This document shows, piece by piece, positions 7,799 through 18,400 of a stretch of DNA of 39,832 nucleotides. The position numbers and the translations under genes were made by a program. The notes beneath the pieces are model-generated. The model made no database searches and was not told where the DNA came from. It worked only from the letters and a program-made list of their open reading frames with translations. Source of the DNA: a virus. How positions within the stretch are numbered: the stretch's first letter is position 1; every line of letters begins with the position of its first letter. The stretch is taken from IMG/VR virus record IMGVR_UViG_3300031758_000185, positions 1 to 39,832 of that record, one strand, 5' to 3'.

Positions 7799-9637
7799 TT
7801 AAGATACAAATATCCATGCGCCCGTTATAATCTGAAAAGTTTTAACTGTTCTAGACACTGCTAATCCAGGTGCTGCAATGGTTGCTGGTGTGAAACTAAT
7901 GTTATTCAATCCAAACGCTGTTCCTGTTGGTGTAACAAATTCCGTCGATGATGTTGACAGCAACGGATTAATATCTAAGTTAGTGGTACCGTTAACCAAG
8001 AACGAACATAAAACTCTAGCTATTGTACCGTTGTTATATTCGACTACTGGTGCTATTTGCTCCAATAATGCGGCAATACCTGCATTAGAAATTCCGTCTG
8101 ATATATCCATACTAAGCACAAGATTTCTAGATCTAACAGTATTATCAACGTAATTTTTAGTTGCTGCATCTGTACTTGTAGTAGGATCAGCAACACTTTT
8201 AATCCGCTTACTTCCTAAATTTAGGCCGCCTGTGCCGTTAATTGTTAGTGTTAGATCAGTATTAGATGCTGTAACTTCGATTGCAGCATCATTAAAATAT
8301 AAACTATCAACTGTTAGCTGAGTTTGTGTACCGAAACTAGTAACGCCTGGAATACTGGTAATGCCAGCTCCTAACGAAGTTCCTGACAAAACTGTTACTC
8401 CGTCAATCTTAAATTCTTTTCCTGAAGCTAAATTAATGTGATCAGAGCTTGTCCACGCTTGACTAGCCAGTGCTGGAATAGCATCATTATAACCACCCGA
8501 AATAGCTTCTGAACTAGAAGCCTGTGCTGTCTGTCCAACATCGTGCCATAAAAACACATGGCTAGATGCCCCTTGTAAAACTAGGCCACCACCGGCGGCA
8601 TTAGCATCAAAGGGAGTTACTCCTGTCTGTTTTGCCAGTACAATATTTTTATCTTCAACAGTCATTACACTAGTGTTAACTGTGACAACATCGCCGTTCA
8701 CTGTAAGATTGCCTTGAATCGTTAAGTTTCCACCAATGTCTACTTCACTTGTAAGATATCCGTCATATATATTAACTGTTCTGGTATCGGCACTAATTGC
8801 AATTGCTTCTTCAGCAATAACATCTCGACGAACGTTAAAAACCATCTGCTTGTTAGATGCAATATTAGCAATAATTAAATTACCATCTTGTACTTGGAAT
8901 TGTCCTTGGTTGGCATCACCTATAATCAAACCTAAATTTGAAGAAACAATAATCTGTCCGTTAATAATGTTTGACGTGTCATTTCGAACATATAAGCTAG
9001 CAAGTTGTCCTCCTAACTTTTCACTGTTAGTTGCAGTCACATTAAACTTTAGGCCAGCTAATGTACTTGCATTAAATCCAGGAATAATACTACCGCTAAA
9101 TCCATCTATTGGAAGTTTTGGAGTAAATGCATCTTTTGAGAATATACCTATTAGAACTCCGTTGGTATACAAGTAGGTAATTACTCGACTTTGATTCAAC
9201 GAGTCTAATATATTTGCCACACGTAATCCGCTAACCCCTTGACTAACAGAATAATCAGGGCCAAGCAAAATAGTGTTAGTACCATCAAAGAAATATAATT
9301 GTTTATCAGTATCATTAAACCATAAGTCGCCTACACCTAAATTAATAGGTTGTTGACTGGATATTGTTGCAGAGCTTACTGGTACAAACCCTGTTCCGTT
9401 ATAAACTTTTAATTTTGATTCGTTAGCATCAAACCAAATTTGTCCTCTAATAGGACTAGATGGTTGCGATGTACTAGAAAAATTTTCTAAAATTTTAATA
9501 AAATTTTCGTTTATAGATTCGCCAAAGCCGCTATAATTTTTTCCAATAAGTGTAATATCTGTTGATAGCTCATCAACTTGGCCGTCTGCAACGGTAGCTA
9601 ATATTGTTCCATCAGTTTTATTAAGTGTATATGCCAT
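7799..9637 (-). CDS. Fibre-like structural protein, paralog 3
   Basis: 612 residues. The N-terminal module is shared with the neighbours (NYSGFGESINENFIKILENF, GQIWFD, GDLWFNDTDKQLYFFDG, then LLGPDY). Residues about 303-340 (NLTIQGNLTVNGDVVTVNTS, then MTVEDKNIVLA) and a DAATKNYVDN segment near 488-497 are hallmarks of phage fibre shafts. The last ~115 residues (RSRNLVLSMD to GAWIFVS) form a different tip from the other paralogs. I recall this tip type from marine T4-like fibres. Only AAGG 8 bases upstream serves as a ribosome site. Probable trimeric tail or side fibre; the receptor is unknown. Confidence 0.8.
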   Translation of the reverse strand: MAYTLNKTDGTILATVADGQVDELSTDITLIGKNYSGFGESINENFIKILENFSSTSQPSSPIRGQIWFDANESKLKVYNGTGFVPVSSATISSQQPINLGVGDLWFNDTDKQLYFFDGTNTILLGPDYSVSQGVSGLRVANILDSLNQSRVITYLYTNGVLIGIFSKDAFTPKLPIDGFSGSIIPGFNASTLAGLKFNVTATNSEKLGGQLASLYVRNDTSNIINGQIIVSSNLGLIIGDANQGQFQVQDGNLIIANIASNKQMVFNVRRDVIAEEAIAISADTRTVNIYDGYLTSEVDIGGNLTIQGNLTVNGDVVTVNTSVMTVEDKNIVLAKQTGVTPFDANAAGGGLVLQGASSHVFLWHDVGQTAQASSSEAISGGYNDAIPALASQAWTSSDHINLASGKEFKIDGVTVLSGTSLGAGITSIPGVTSFGTQTQLTVDSLYFNDAAIEVTASNTDLTLTINGTGGLNLGSKRIKSVADPTTSTDAATKNYVDNTVRSRNLVLSMDISDGISNAGIAALLEQIAPVVEYNNGTIARVLCSFLVNGTTNLDINPLLSTSSTEFVTPTGTAFGLNNISFTPATIAAPGLAVSRTVKTFQIITGAWIFVS

Positions 9638-9648
9638 TTGTGTTTACC

Positions 9649-11721
9649 TTAGAATGCTGGTGGACCAGATCGAATAATATAATTTAATGTTAAAAACGGA
9701 TTCATAACACTAAATTCTTGACCTAATGTTCCAGCAGTTTTAATGCCGCCTGATGTTGGAATATACTGACTTTGTCCAACAGTTGTAGGACCTTTATCTG
9801 ATAACGATCCTGTATCGCTTGGAATTGCGGTATCAATTCGTGTGGCGTAATATTGTTGTCCCGTAGACCCTTTCATATTATGTTCATGATCAGGTAGATT
9901 TGAAACTGTTAAAATATTTGAACTTTGTCCGCCACCGTCGCCTAGGTTGTCAGGTGCTGTACCAGAAACCCTATCAACGTTTCCGCCTCCAGCGTCAACA
10001 TATCCTCCTAAGGAATTAGGAACAGTTCCAGCATTATCCATGTTGTCTTTACCTAGAGGAAATCTGCCTCTTAGGTCAGGTATTCTAAATGTACCAATTC
10101 CAACTAAAGGAATAGCACCGTTATATGTAGTTCCTAACACATCAAATAAGTCACTGAATTTAGTTCTTTCAACTTCACTACCATCGCATAACAAATATCC
10201 GTAAGGTGCTTCTGCACCAGCATACGGCATAATTCCCCCAATGGGAACTCCTAGATCGGCAACAAACGTATCTCTAGTCTCTTTGATAAGACCCGATCCT
10301 GGTCTGTATACCAATACAGTGTCTGCTTTTATAGATATGTTTGGAAATGGCTCATCCTTACTGCTAATTAATCCCGAAGTAAGAGTTGTTGTAAAAGTTT
10401 TTGTGTTTCCGCCTACTTGTCCGTCAAACTGTAAATTTGGAGCTGTAACATCTCCTTCCATTTTAAAAGTTGTAACAAATTTCAAGTTAGTAGCAGTAGA
10501 TGCATTTCCTACAATATTTCCTGTAAGAACACCTTCAATTGTTTCGGCTATTAGTGTTTTTGTTCTAACTGTGTTCCAACGTTTTAGCGGTGTTCCGCTG
10601 TCATAAAAATCAGTTGTAGAAGGCTGTAAATTGTCAACTTCACTAGTGCCAGTTACCTTGACTCCGTCACCTACTAATAAATTTTTACTAATTGCTGCGC
10701 CGCCTGCTGTTCTAAAAGTTCCATTACTAAAATTACTACTCGGCGTAGTATCAGTTAGAATTATTGCACCGTTTGTTTTAATGTTGCCGTCAACATGGAG
10801 TGCTTCTTCTGGAGATAGTATGTTAACACCTACTGTGTTTCCAATTACACGAAGCACTGTAGACGGTATACCATCTTTGTTAATCTGTAGATCGATACTA
10901 CTACCAGAAGAAGAATTATAAATTTTAGAAGCTATTTCAGAAGTAGTCAAACTAAATGTACCGTCAACTCCTAATGTGATGCCTTGATTATTTCTAACAT
11001 TGATTCCGTATTCAGTAGTATTGATAATATCAGATCTTAAAAATTTATTTGCAGGAATTTCAACGTCTGCAACTACTAAAGATTCTGCAGACGTTGCTGC
11101 TCCGTAAATTTTTGTAGGAAATCCGCCAAGCCCTACATCATTTTCTGTTATATTAAGACCCGATTTGATTGTGACAAATCCGGAAATAGATATTTTAGGT
11201 GTAAAGCTGTCTTTACTAAAGATGATAAGCGGAATGTCTTCAATGTAAAATATTAAAATAACTTTAGATACGTTGTCAGAATCAATAACTGCTTCAACAA
11301 TAGGTCCGCTTCTAAGACCTGTAGAAAAATTAGGTCCTACTAAAATCCAACGTGTTCCTGAATATACATACAACTGTTGGTTAGTAGTATCTACCCACAG
11401 CTCGCCAACTTTACTTTGTTCAGTAGCTGGCTCAACTCCGCTTTTCTGAATATTACTTGCAGCTTTCCATGTAGTGCTATCCCATATCTGAAGTATCCCA
11501 TCGGCAGTATTATACCACAACTGTCCTTCTACAGGATTTGCTGGTTGTGATTCTTTGGCAAAATTTTCTAACAATGCTAAAAAATTTTCAGCGATCGTTT
11601 GTCCGTATCCTGTAACATTTCGTCCTGGAAATGTTAAACTGGTATCAGTACTTGAAGTATTATCATAAACCGTTATGGGCAGTTTATTATCTTTATCGGT
11701 AAAATTAACAATATATGGCAT
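9649..11721 (-). CDS. Fibre-like structural protein, paralog 4, with phage tail collar domain
   Basis: 690 residues, the longest of the four paralogs and the first transcribed. Residues 1-125 carry the shared module (GYGQTIAENFLALLENFAKE, GQLWYN, ELWVDTTNQQLYVYSG, LVGPNF). The centre holds fibre repeats. Residues about 494-560 are a phage tail collar domain: GGIMPYAGAEAPYGYLLCDG, then FSDLFDVLGTTYNG and FRIPDLRGRFPLGKD. This domain is found in T4 gp12-type short fibres and many other fibres. After it come DHEHNMKG and a C-terminal FLTLNYIIRSG, also typical of collar fibres. It starts 3 bases after the upstream stop with AGAGGT inside that gene's end. Likely a receptor-binding short fibre; confident about the domain, not the exact fibre. 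Confidence 0.85.
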   Translation of the reverse strand: MPYIVNFTDKDNKLPITVYDNTSSTDTSLTFPGRNVTGYGQTIAENFLALLENFAKESQPANPVEGQLWYNTADGILQIWDSTTWKAASNIQKSGVEPATEQSKVGELWVDTTNQQLYVYSGTRWILVGPNFSTGLRSGPIVEAVIDSDNVSKVILIFYIEDIPLIIFSKDSFTPKISISGFVTIKSGLNITENDVGLGGFPTKIYGAATSAESLVVADVEIPANKFLRSDIINTTEYGINVRNNQGITLGVDGTFSLTTSEIASKIYNSSSGSSIDLQINKDGIPSTVLRVIGNTVGVNILSPEEALHVDGNIKTNGAIILTDTTPSSNFSNGTFRTAGGAAISKNLLVGDGVKVTGTSEVDNLQPSTTDFYDSGTPLKRWNTVRTKTLIAETIEGVLTGNIVGNASTATNLKFVTTFKMEGDVTAPNLQFDGQVGGNTKTFTTTLTSGLISSKDEPFPNISIKADTVLVYRPGSGLIKETRDTFVADLGVPIGGIMPYAGAEAPYGYLLCDGSEVERTKFSDLFDVLGTTYNGAIPLVGIGTFRIPDLRGRFPLGKDNMDNAGTVPNSLGGYVDAGGGNVDRVSGTAPDNLGDGGGQSSNILTVSNLPDHEHNMKGSTGQQYYATRIDTAIPSDTGSLSDKGPTTVGQSQYIPTSGGIKTAGTLGQEFSVMNPFLTLNYIIRSGPPAF

Positions 11722-11724
11722 CTG

Positions 11725-12369
11725 TTATACCTCTGTGAAGCTGGTCAAGCTCTGAATTCGAATTGTATAATCAATCTGTAGTAGTCTGTTCAATGACTTT
11801 TGCACAGGGTGAAAGATAACATGTGTTAATAGTTTTCCATTTCCATTAGGACTATAAGATTTCAATCCTAGCTCGTCAAATACAAAATTACCACTCATAT
11901 CTTGACTGTTATCAAATGCTTCCTGTCCGTCAGGCTCGCCATAGTCTAAGATGCAACTGATTATTACATCGCTATAAGTTGCGCCACTAATATGCCTAAT
12001 TTCCATTTTATTTCTAACAGGATCTACGTTTTCGGCAGCATTTTGATCTACTACTTTGCTAAATGTTTGATTGTAAAGACTGGTATTAATACCCACAGTG
12101 TTAGGTGTTAAGTAGGTAATAAGTCCTGTTGGATCAACGTTTGTGCCTCCATTGCCAAATACCATTTGATAAATTGTGCCCTGGCCTTGATTTGAGAGGC
12201 TATTAACCATGGCCACGCTCATGTTTTCGTAATGAATTGCATTCCGCTTGTCAATAAAAACTTCTCCGCTTTGCGGATCAAAGATTTTTATATGCCCTTC
12301 GAAGTGAAAACCACCAACTTCGTCTGGCATTTTATCAGGAACTGTTGATTTTTCTGGTGTATTTGACAT
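11725..12369 (-). CDS. Putative baseplate or fibre-attachment structural protein
   Basis: About 214 residues from the start used here (MSNTPEKSTV). An in-frame ATG at 12393 would add eight residues. I prefer 12369 because a late-promoter motif at 12401-12408 would place transcript starts at or near 12393, leaving the upstream ATG without a leader, and because a weak GAAGAAA precedes 12369. The protein has a GGFHFEGHIKIFD segment, then YQMVFGNGGTNVDPTGLITY and a C-terminal LLQIDYTIRIQSL strand region. No catalytic motif is seen. Its place between the giant baseplate-region gene and the fibres suggests a connector or wedge subunit (T4 has gp8-gp11 here), but I cannot assign it to any of them. 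Confidence 0.75.
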   Translation of the reverse strand: MSNTPEKSTVPDKMPDEVGGFHFEGHIKIFDPQSGEVFIDKRNAIHYENMSVAMVNSLSNQGQGTIYQMVFGNGGTNVDPTGLITYLTPNTVGINTSLYNQTFSKVVDQNAAENVDPVRNKMEIRHISGATYSDVIISCILDYGEPDGQEAFDNSQDMSGNFVFDELGLKSYSPNGNGKLLTHVIFHPVQKSLNRLLQIDYTIRIQSLTSFTEV

Positions 12370-12400
12370 ATTAGTTTCTTCTTGGTTATTCATAATAGTG

Positions 12401-12408
12401 TATTTATT
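12401..12408 (-). promoter_or_regulatory. Candidate late promoter (AATAAATA) overlapping the giant gene's stop codon
   Basis: The minus strand reads GAATAAATACAC. The TAA inside the motif is the stop codon of the giant ORF (12404-12406). It sits 7 bases before an ATG at 12393 and 31 bases before the ATG at 12369. Confidence 0.6.
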
Positions 12409-15400
12409 CGGGCAGCTCAGTGGTCTTTACAGCAATGAAACTAGCAATAGGTGTGTTGTTAGACAACAACGTAATGCCTTTACTGGCTGCAAATTCACTT
12501 TTCTCATACCAAATTTTTCCTAATTTTCTAATGATTGTTATTCGAGTTCCTGCAGGTACTGAGTCAGTTAATCGAATATATGCAGTTGTTCCGTTAACTG
12601 AAAATTCAGCTTCTTGCATAATATCAGCACCAGGGCTGCTAGCGCCGTTATCTTCTTGATAGGCATCTATAGGATTTTTACGTAGGCGCTTACCGCCCGC
12701 AAATACTTCTATTTCGTCGCAAGGACCAAAATTAGATGGTATCGATTCTCTGTACCAATTATTTCTTGTAGATTGGCGAGGAGTATAATCTAGTGGTCCA
12801 ATCAATATTGTGCTACCGTCGCTGATAAAGTTGGCTTTCTCTTGATTTTCGGTATAAGGAAGAGTTTCGGTTGCACCAACATCGACTACAAAACTACCTG
12901 TTAGATGTAATTCGGCAATTCCTGTACCTAAACTTCCACGTCTTAATTGAGATAGAATATTTCCATTCTTTTCAAAATATTCAATTCTTTCATTATTAAT
13001 AATAACAACTCCAGGAATTCGTCTACTAAAGATTGGAGTTGATAATTTATCAGCGTTTGAAACTTCTATAGATGTATCAAAATAATTTAGATCTTTAACT
13101 AATTTAACTTCAACATCTCTAGAATATCTCTTATAATGATAGTTGTTTAACATATCCTTAAATATTTCAAATGCCCTATTACTTGAATAAATTACGTTAC
13201 TAAATTGTACAATTTTAATAGTGTCTGTAGATAACGACTCTTCAGTTAGATAAACAATAGAAGACCGCGATAGTCTATAATCTGCATCTTTAGTTAAACG
13301 AATTCCATTCTTATATACCCAAACATAATTAACATCTAGAGGATCCCTTGGCAGTTTGTATTGCAATTTACCGCCTTGGTATTCGTCTGAAATAATATTC
13401 ATTGTAGAATATTGGCTAAACCATGTTATTTGAATATCATCGTTAACCTCTAGATCAACACTATTATCTAATATAATATTTCCATCAACAATTGAATATT
13501 TTGATCTAACGTTAGTTTCAACTCTGATTATATCGCCTAATTCTAAATTTGAAGAAGGGATATTAATTAAATTGTTGTTTCCGTTATAGGTAAAGTCAAT
13601 AACAAATTGTTGTTGAACATTATTAATGTATACTTTGACATTTCCAGAAGTAATAGTTCCAATTGTTTCTGCAGGATCAACACCCACTGATATATTGTTA
13701 TTAGTACCGTCATATTCAATATAGGTAGTATCAACTCCTTGAAGATATGTACCATTAACGTTGACTATAATTGAGGCAGCTGCCGACGATTGTTCTAAAT
13801 TAACAAAATTATCTAATGCTATGGTCCTAGTACTTCCATCATACGGAACTGTTTGTTGATTAATTCGAATAAAGGAAGAGTTAAACGAATCTGCACCTTC
13901 GACTGCACCAAAACAGATAATTTTTACAACTTGTCTAAATGCAGGAGTTAATCCGAACTGTATCATTGTTTTATTTTTAGTATCAATAAAATCTGAACTG
14001 TTGACAAAACCAACGTCTATAGCTACTCCGTCTACAGTCACTAAAACTATTGATGTTTGATCGTATGCAGCTTTGGTTAAAAATAAGTTAGTTTCACCGT
14101 CTGCTACAAATTCTTGATAATCTAGTAATCCTATACCGCCTATACCCACAGCAATAATTTCAATAACATCTCCCAACGCTGGTGCTAGATTAAATTCAAT
14201 TTCATTTTCAACAAAATCTATGGTGTAATTTATAGTACTATCACCAATATATTCTTGTTTAACTTTATTAACATATACCATTACCGACGTTGCTTCAAAG
14301 ATGGATAATCCTATTGTAAATCTAGTTCTGACACCATCTCCAATAATAACATTATTTTGTATTGGGGCTGCACCCGGATTGGTTTTATTAAATACCTTGA
14401 TACTTAAACTATCAAGTACTTGGCCTGGAATATTCTCTTCGGGTGCCGGCACTTGATCTGGACTGATAAATTTTTCTCCGTCTATAACTATTTCTTCTGG
14501 AGTTAATCCAGCGGCAGTTACATATGCGCCATTAATGTTCGATAACGATCCGCCGCTAATTCTTGTATCTAATAAATTTACATCACTAATAACAACAGAA
14601 CCGTCACTTTCTAATTTTCTAAAGATTAGTGTATCTCCAGAATTGGTACTTAAATATCGATGGACTTCAATTATATTTGTAGATCCATCTCCAACGAATG
14701 TTGGCATTTCGGCGTTGGGATTAGTTGCTACACTAGAATCCCAGCTAGGAGTATAATTAGGATCATCAATTCTAATCGGACGTTGATCTCCAACTCGTTT
14801 AATATAGATCGAAATAGGTTGGTTGTTTTCTGGTGTATAAGGTAAGACAACAAATGTTGTGCTACCATCTGCTACATAATAAAAATCATTACTAGATTCT
14901 ACACTATCCCAACTGTCTGTGAACCATGGCAGAGCATCCCACCCGCCAGTAACATCAAAAGTTGTACCTTGCACCTGTACACCGCCAAAGTCAACTCCGG
15001 TCATTAATTGACCAAGATCATTACCTTTCATGCCGGCTGTTGGTTGATAAAATTTACGTATTCTATCTATGCTATTAAACAATTCAGTATTTTTTTCATA
15101 GTTAATTACAATTACGTCCCCTGCATTTGGATTTGTAAAAAATTTCAATTTACCCTTTAATAATTCATACGTATCTATTGTTGAAGTATATAGACTAATT
15201 TCATATTCATTGGTAATTACTAACTGATTGTTTTTAACTACTGTAATTTTTCCTTTATCTCTAGTTGGAGCATAATTTAGATCAAATATTGAACTATATC
15301 CCGTAGCAATAAAAGTTTGTGAATATTCAAAATCATTATAAGTACCAATTTTATTTGTTCTATCAAACTTCATTGTTAGATCAAAGGATCTAACAGGTGT

Positions 15401-18400
15401 GTCGCCAAGAACTGCTACAGCTCTAGCAATATTAATTGATGTTCCGTTGCCGCCTACTAATGATACTGTTGGAGTTTGTGTATAACCACTACCATTAGTA
15501 ATAACTCTAATTCCAGACACTCGACCATTAGATATAAATGCTTGGGCCGTAGCACCAGTACCATTACCTGTAATTAATACTGTTGGCGGAGTGCGATAGT
15601 CAGCGCCTGCGTTAGCAACTTCAATTGCTACTATAGAATATCCATTGTTGTCAAACCACGACTTCCATGGATATTCACTGAATCTATTATAATATTGATT
15701 TACTGGTAATATTTTACCGTCTCTAACAGAATATGCAGGTGGTAGATCAAAATCAGATACCGCTGAATTAGAAGACTCAGTTTTAGTATATCGACTAGTG
15801 TATTCTCTAATGCTGGTTCTATAGGGTTTTACTTCTTCTATGTATTGTTGAAAACTTTCTAAATTATCGTTTTTATAGTTGGTCTTCTGTTCGAGATCGC
15901 CCACATTATGAATTGCATTTAAGAAACTTGTCTTGAATGCCCAATCAATATAAGTCTGTTCAGAGAACGCATATTTTACCGAAGAGAAGAATAAATTGTT
16001 CCATTCAACTCTTAGGTCATCAACAAATATATTTTCTTTTGCTGCTTGTAAAATAATTCGTAATTCTTTAGTTGGTTGTAAATCATACAATGCTGCATCA
16101 TAAGAACCGACATTGTCATAACCAAGGCTGTTAATCAACCGATTATAAAGAGTATCGGTAATCCGTATTGTGCCATTTTGACGACCAACTAAATTATAAT
16201 TTCCAAGCAGATTTCCGTCACCTTCTATTGTCTTTTCTAATATTACCCATCCGCCATTGCCATATTCTTTAACTCTGATTAGATCACCCACAGAAAGATC
16301 TAGAGTTGGTTCTTGGTATATATTAGTAATTTCTTTAATAATTCTAGAATTTATAGAATATCCTAATTTCCACCAATCGATAAATTCCCAATAAATGGTA
16401 GTATCGTATCCTTGAGATTTACTACGATAAAAAATCTTACGTTGTTGATCCCAAGCATATATACTCCAAAATCCGTTTAATGTAGAATCGTTTCGCACCA
16501 ACACAGAGAACGGTCTAATTTTTACGATAGCTGTTGTATATTTTTTTCCTTTAGACGTTAATGTAATAGAATTTACTTTACCTTGTGCGTTTAAAGTAAT
16601 GAATGCTTTTGCTCCAATTCCGTCGCCTTGAATTTCAATATAAGGAGCTGTTCGGTATCCAAACCCTGCATCTGAAATATCAATGGTATCAATTTCACCA
16701 TTAATAATATTTGCGGTAAATTCTGCCTGACGAATTTTTACTGTTCCTACTTGTTCCAAATCAATATAGGTATCCACTGCTAAATCATATTGATTTAATA
16801 CTTCACTAGGAATAGGATCAAATTTGTTAAGATTACTAAAATCAATCGTGTCAGCAAAAGGTCTAGTTATTAGTACAGAATTAATATTGTCAATTGCAAT
16901 CTTTAATGCCTTATCTCTATTAACAAACATGCTTTGTCGAGGCCTAAAACTTAGTCCTTGTTGTTTCTTAACTGGCAATTTAGGATCAGGAACTGCATTT
17001 CCAGCTTCGTCTGATCCTACTAAACTGTCAATCCATTTCTTTTCTAAGTATTCAGAAGGCAGACTGTCGGCAACTCCGCTAGTTAATAATTGATACTCTC
17101 TATGAATTGGTGTTAATTGTTTTTTATTTTTAGTATATTCAACATTTATCAGTGCTGTATCTGTTCCAATAACTGCTGGGAAATTATAGGCTAAAAATTT
17201 GTCTGTTCCTAATATCCCTACAAACGGAATTCCAGACCCAATTGGGTTATTAATAAAATCTTCAATTGCTGATGCTGAAATTCGTCTATTTGGATTATTA
17301 GCAGGGAGCAGTGTCTTTGAAGAAACCCAATAGTAATACAATGTTCCAGTAGTTAATCCTGTGTTTGGATTGTACAAAATCTTAGTATTGTAAACTGTAT
17401 CGTCAGCAAATTTTGGTTGGCCGGAAATACCTTCAACTAATCCTTCTACAGTATCGGCAAGCAAACTCCACTCCGATGGCAATAGTACAGATTCTACCCA
17501 TTCGTAGATATCAATTGAAGAGCCTTCTACTTGAGAATTCCAGTTTCCTATTCTATAGGAAAAATCATCCTGCTCATAATTTATAAATTTAACTGTACTT
17601 AAATCCCACCAAATTTTTCCAACATTTTTTTCAAACCACGGTTGTGATTCATCAACTACTTGGTCGTCAGTACCCAACATGTATATTGCAGGATCGTAAA
17701 TTGTTTTATAGGAAATTTCTTGTTCAGCAACTCCTAATATTTTAAGTTTAAAACCGTCAACAACATCAAGGTCTGTGATTTTTTTATTATTGACATTATC
17801 ATATAATTCAATATTTTGCAACAAGTCAACATCTACTAAAGGTGTTTCTTGAGAAATTACATTGAAACTATTTGTTTCGGGTGATTTTTTAAACAGTCTA
17901 ACCATACCAACTGCTACACCTTCTACTTGATAGGTAGGAGATCCTACAACAATTACAGAACTGGTACAATCGATAGAATAGCCAAACGACTCTCCAGAAA
18001 CTAACTCAGCCTCTAATTTTTCAACTAAGAAATATCCCTGATCTTTTCTCTCATACACATAGACTTGTCCAGGAAATCCTCTAGAAGAAGAGAACGAGGT
18101 TCTTCTTCTATCAAATGTTGTACCATCGGTAAAATATGCATCAACAGCATATCCGGCATTTTTTGCTCCAATTACAATTCGTTCAGTTGCAGCACTGATA
18201 GAAACACTAGAACCAAAATACTCGTTTGTAAAATATTCGTAGCTTTGTAATTTTTGTTTTAGCCTAAATTGAGTAGCATCCCGTTTGAAAACATATGCTG
18301 CTCCTTGATTCTGTTTGTTAATGTCTGCTAAGGGACTACTTGTTACAATAGTTGTGCCCGATGCATCAATATCGATGGCAAATCCAAATTGGTCCCCCGA

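Noticed and set aside
8736-9176. Plus-strand ORF of 146 codons
   Set aside because: Antisense shadow of fibre paralog 3; no supporting signal.
4151-11721. Diversity-generating retroelement acting on the fibre paralogs
   Set aside because: No reverse transcriptase, template repeat or adenine-biased variable region is visible in the window.
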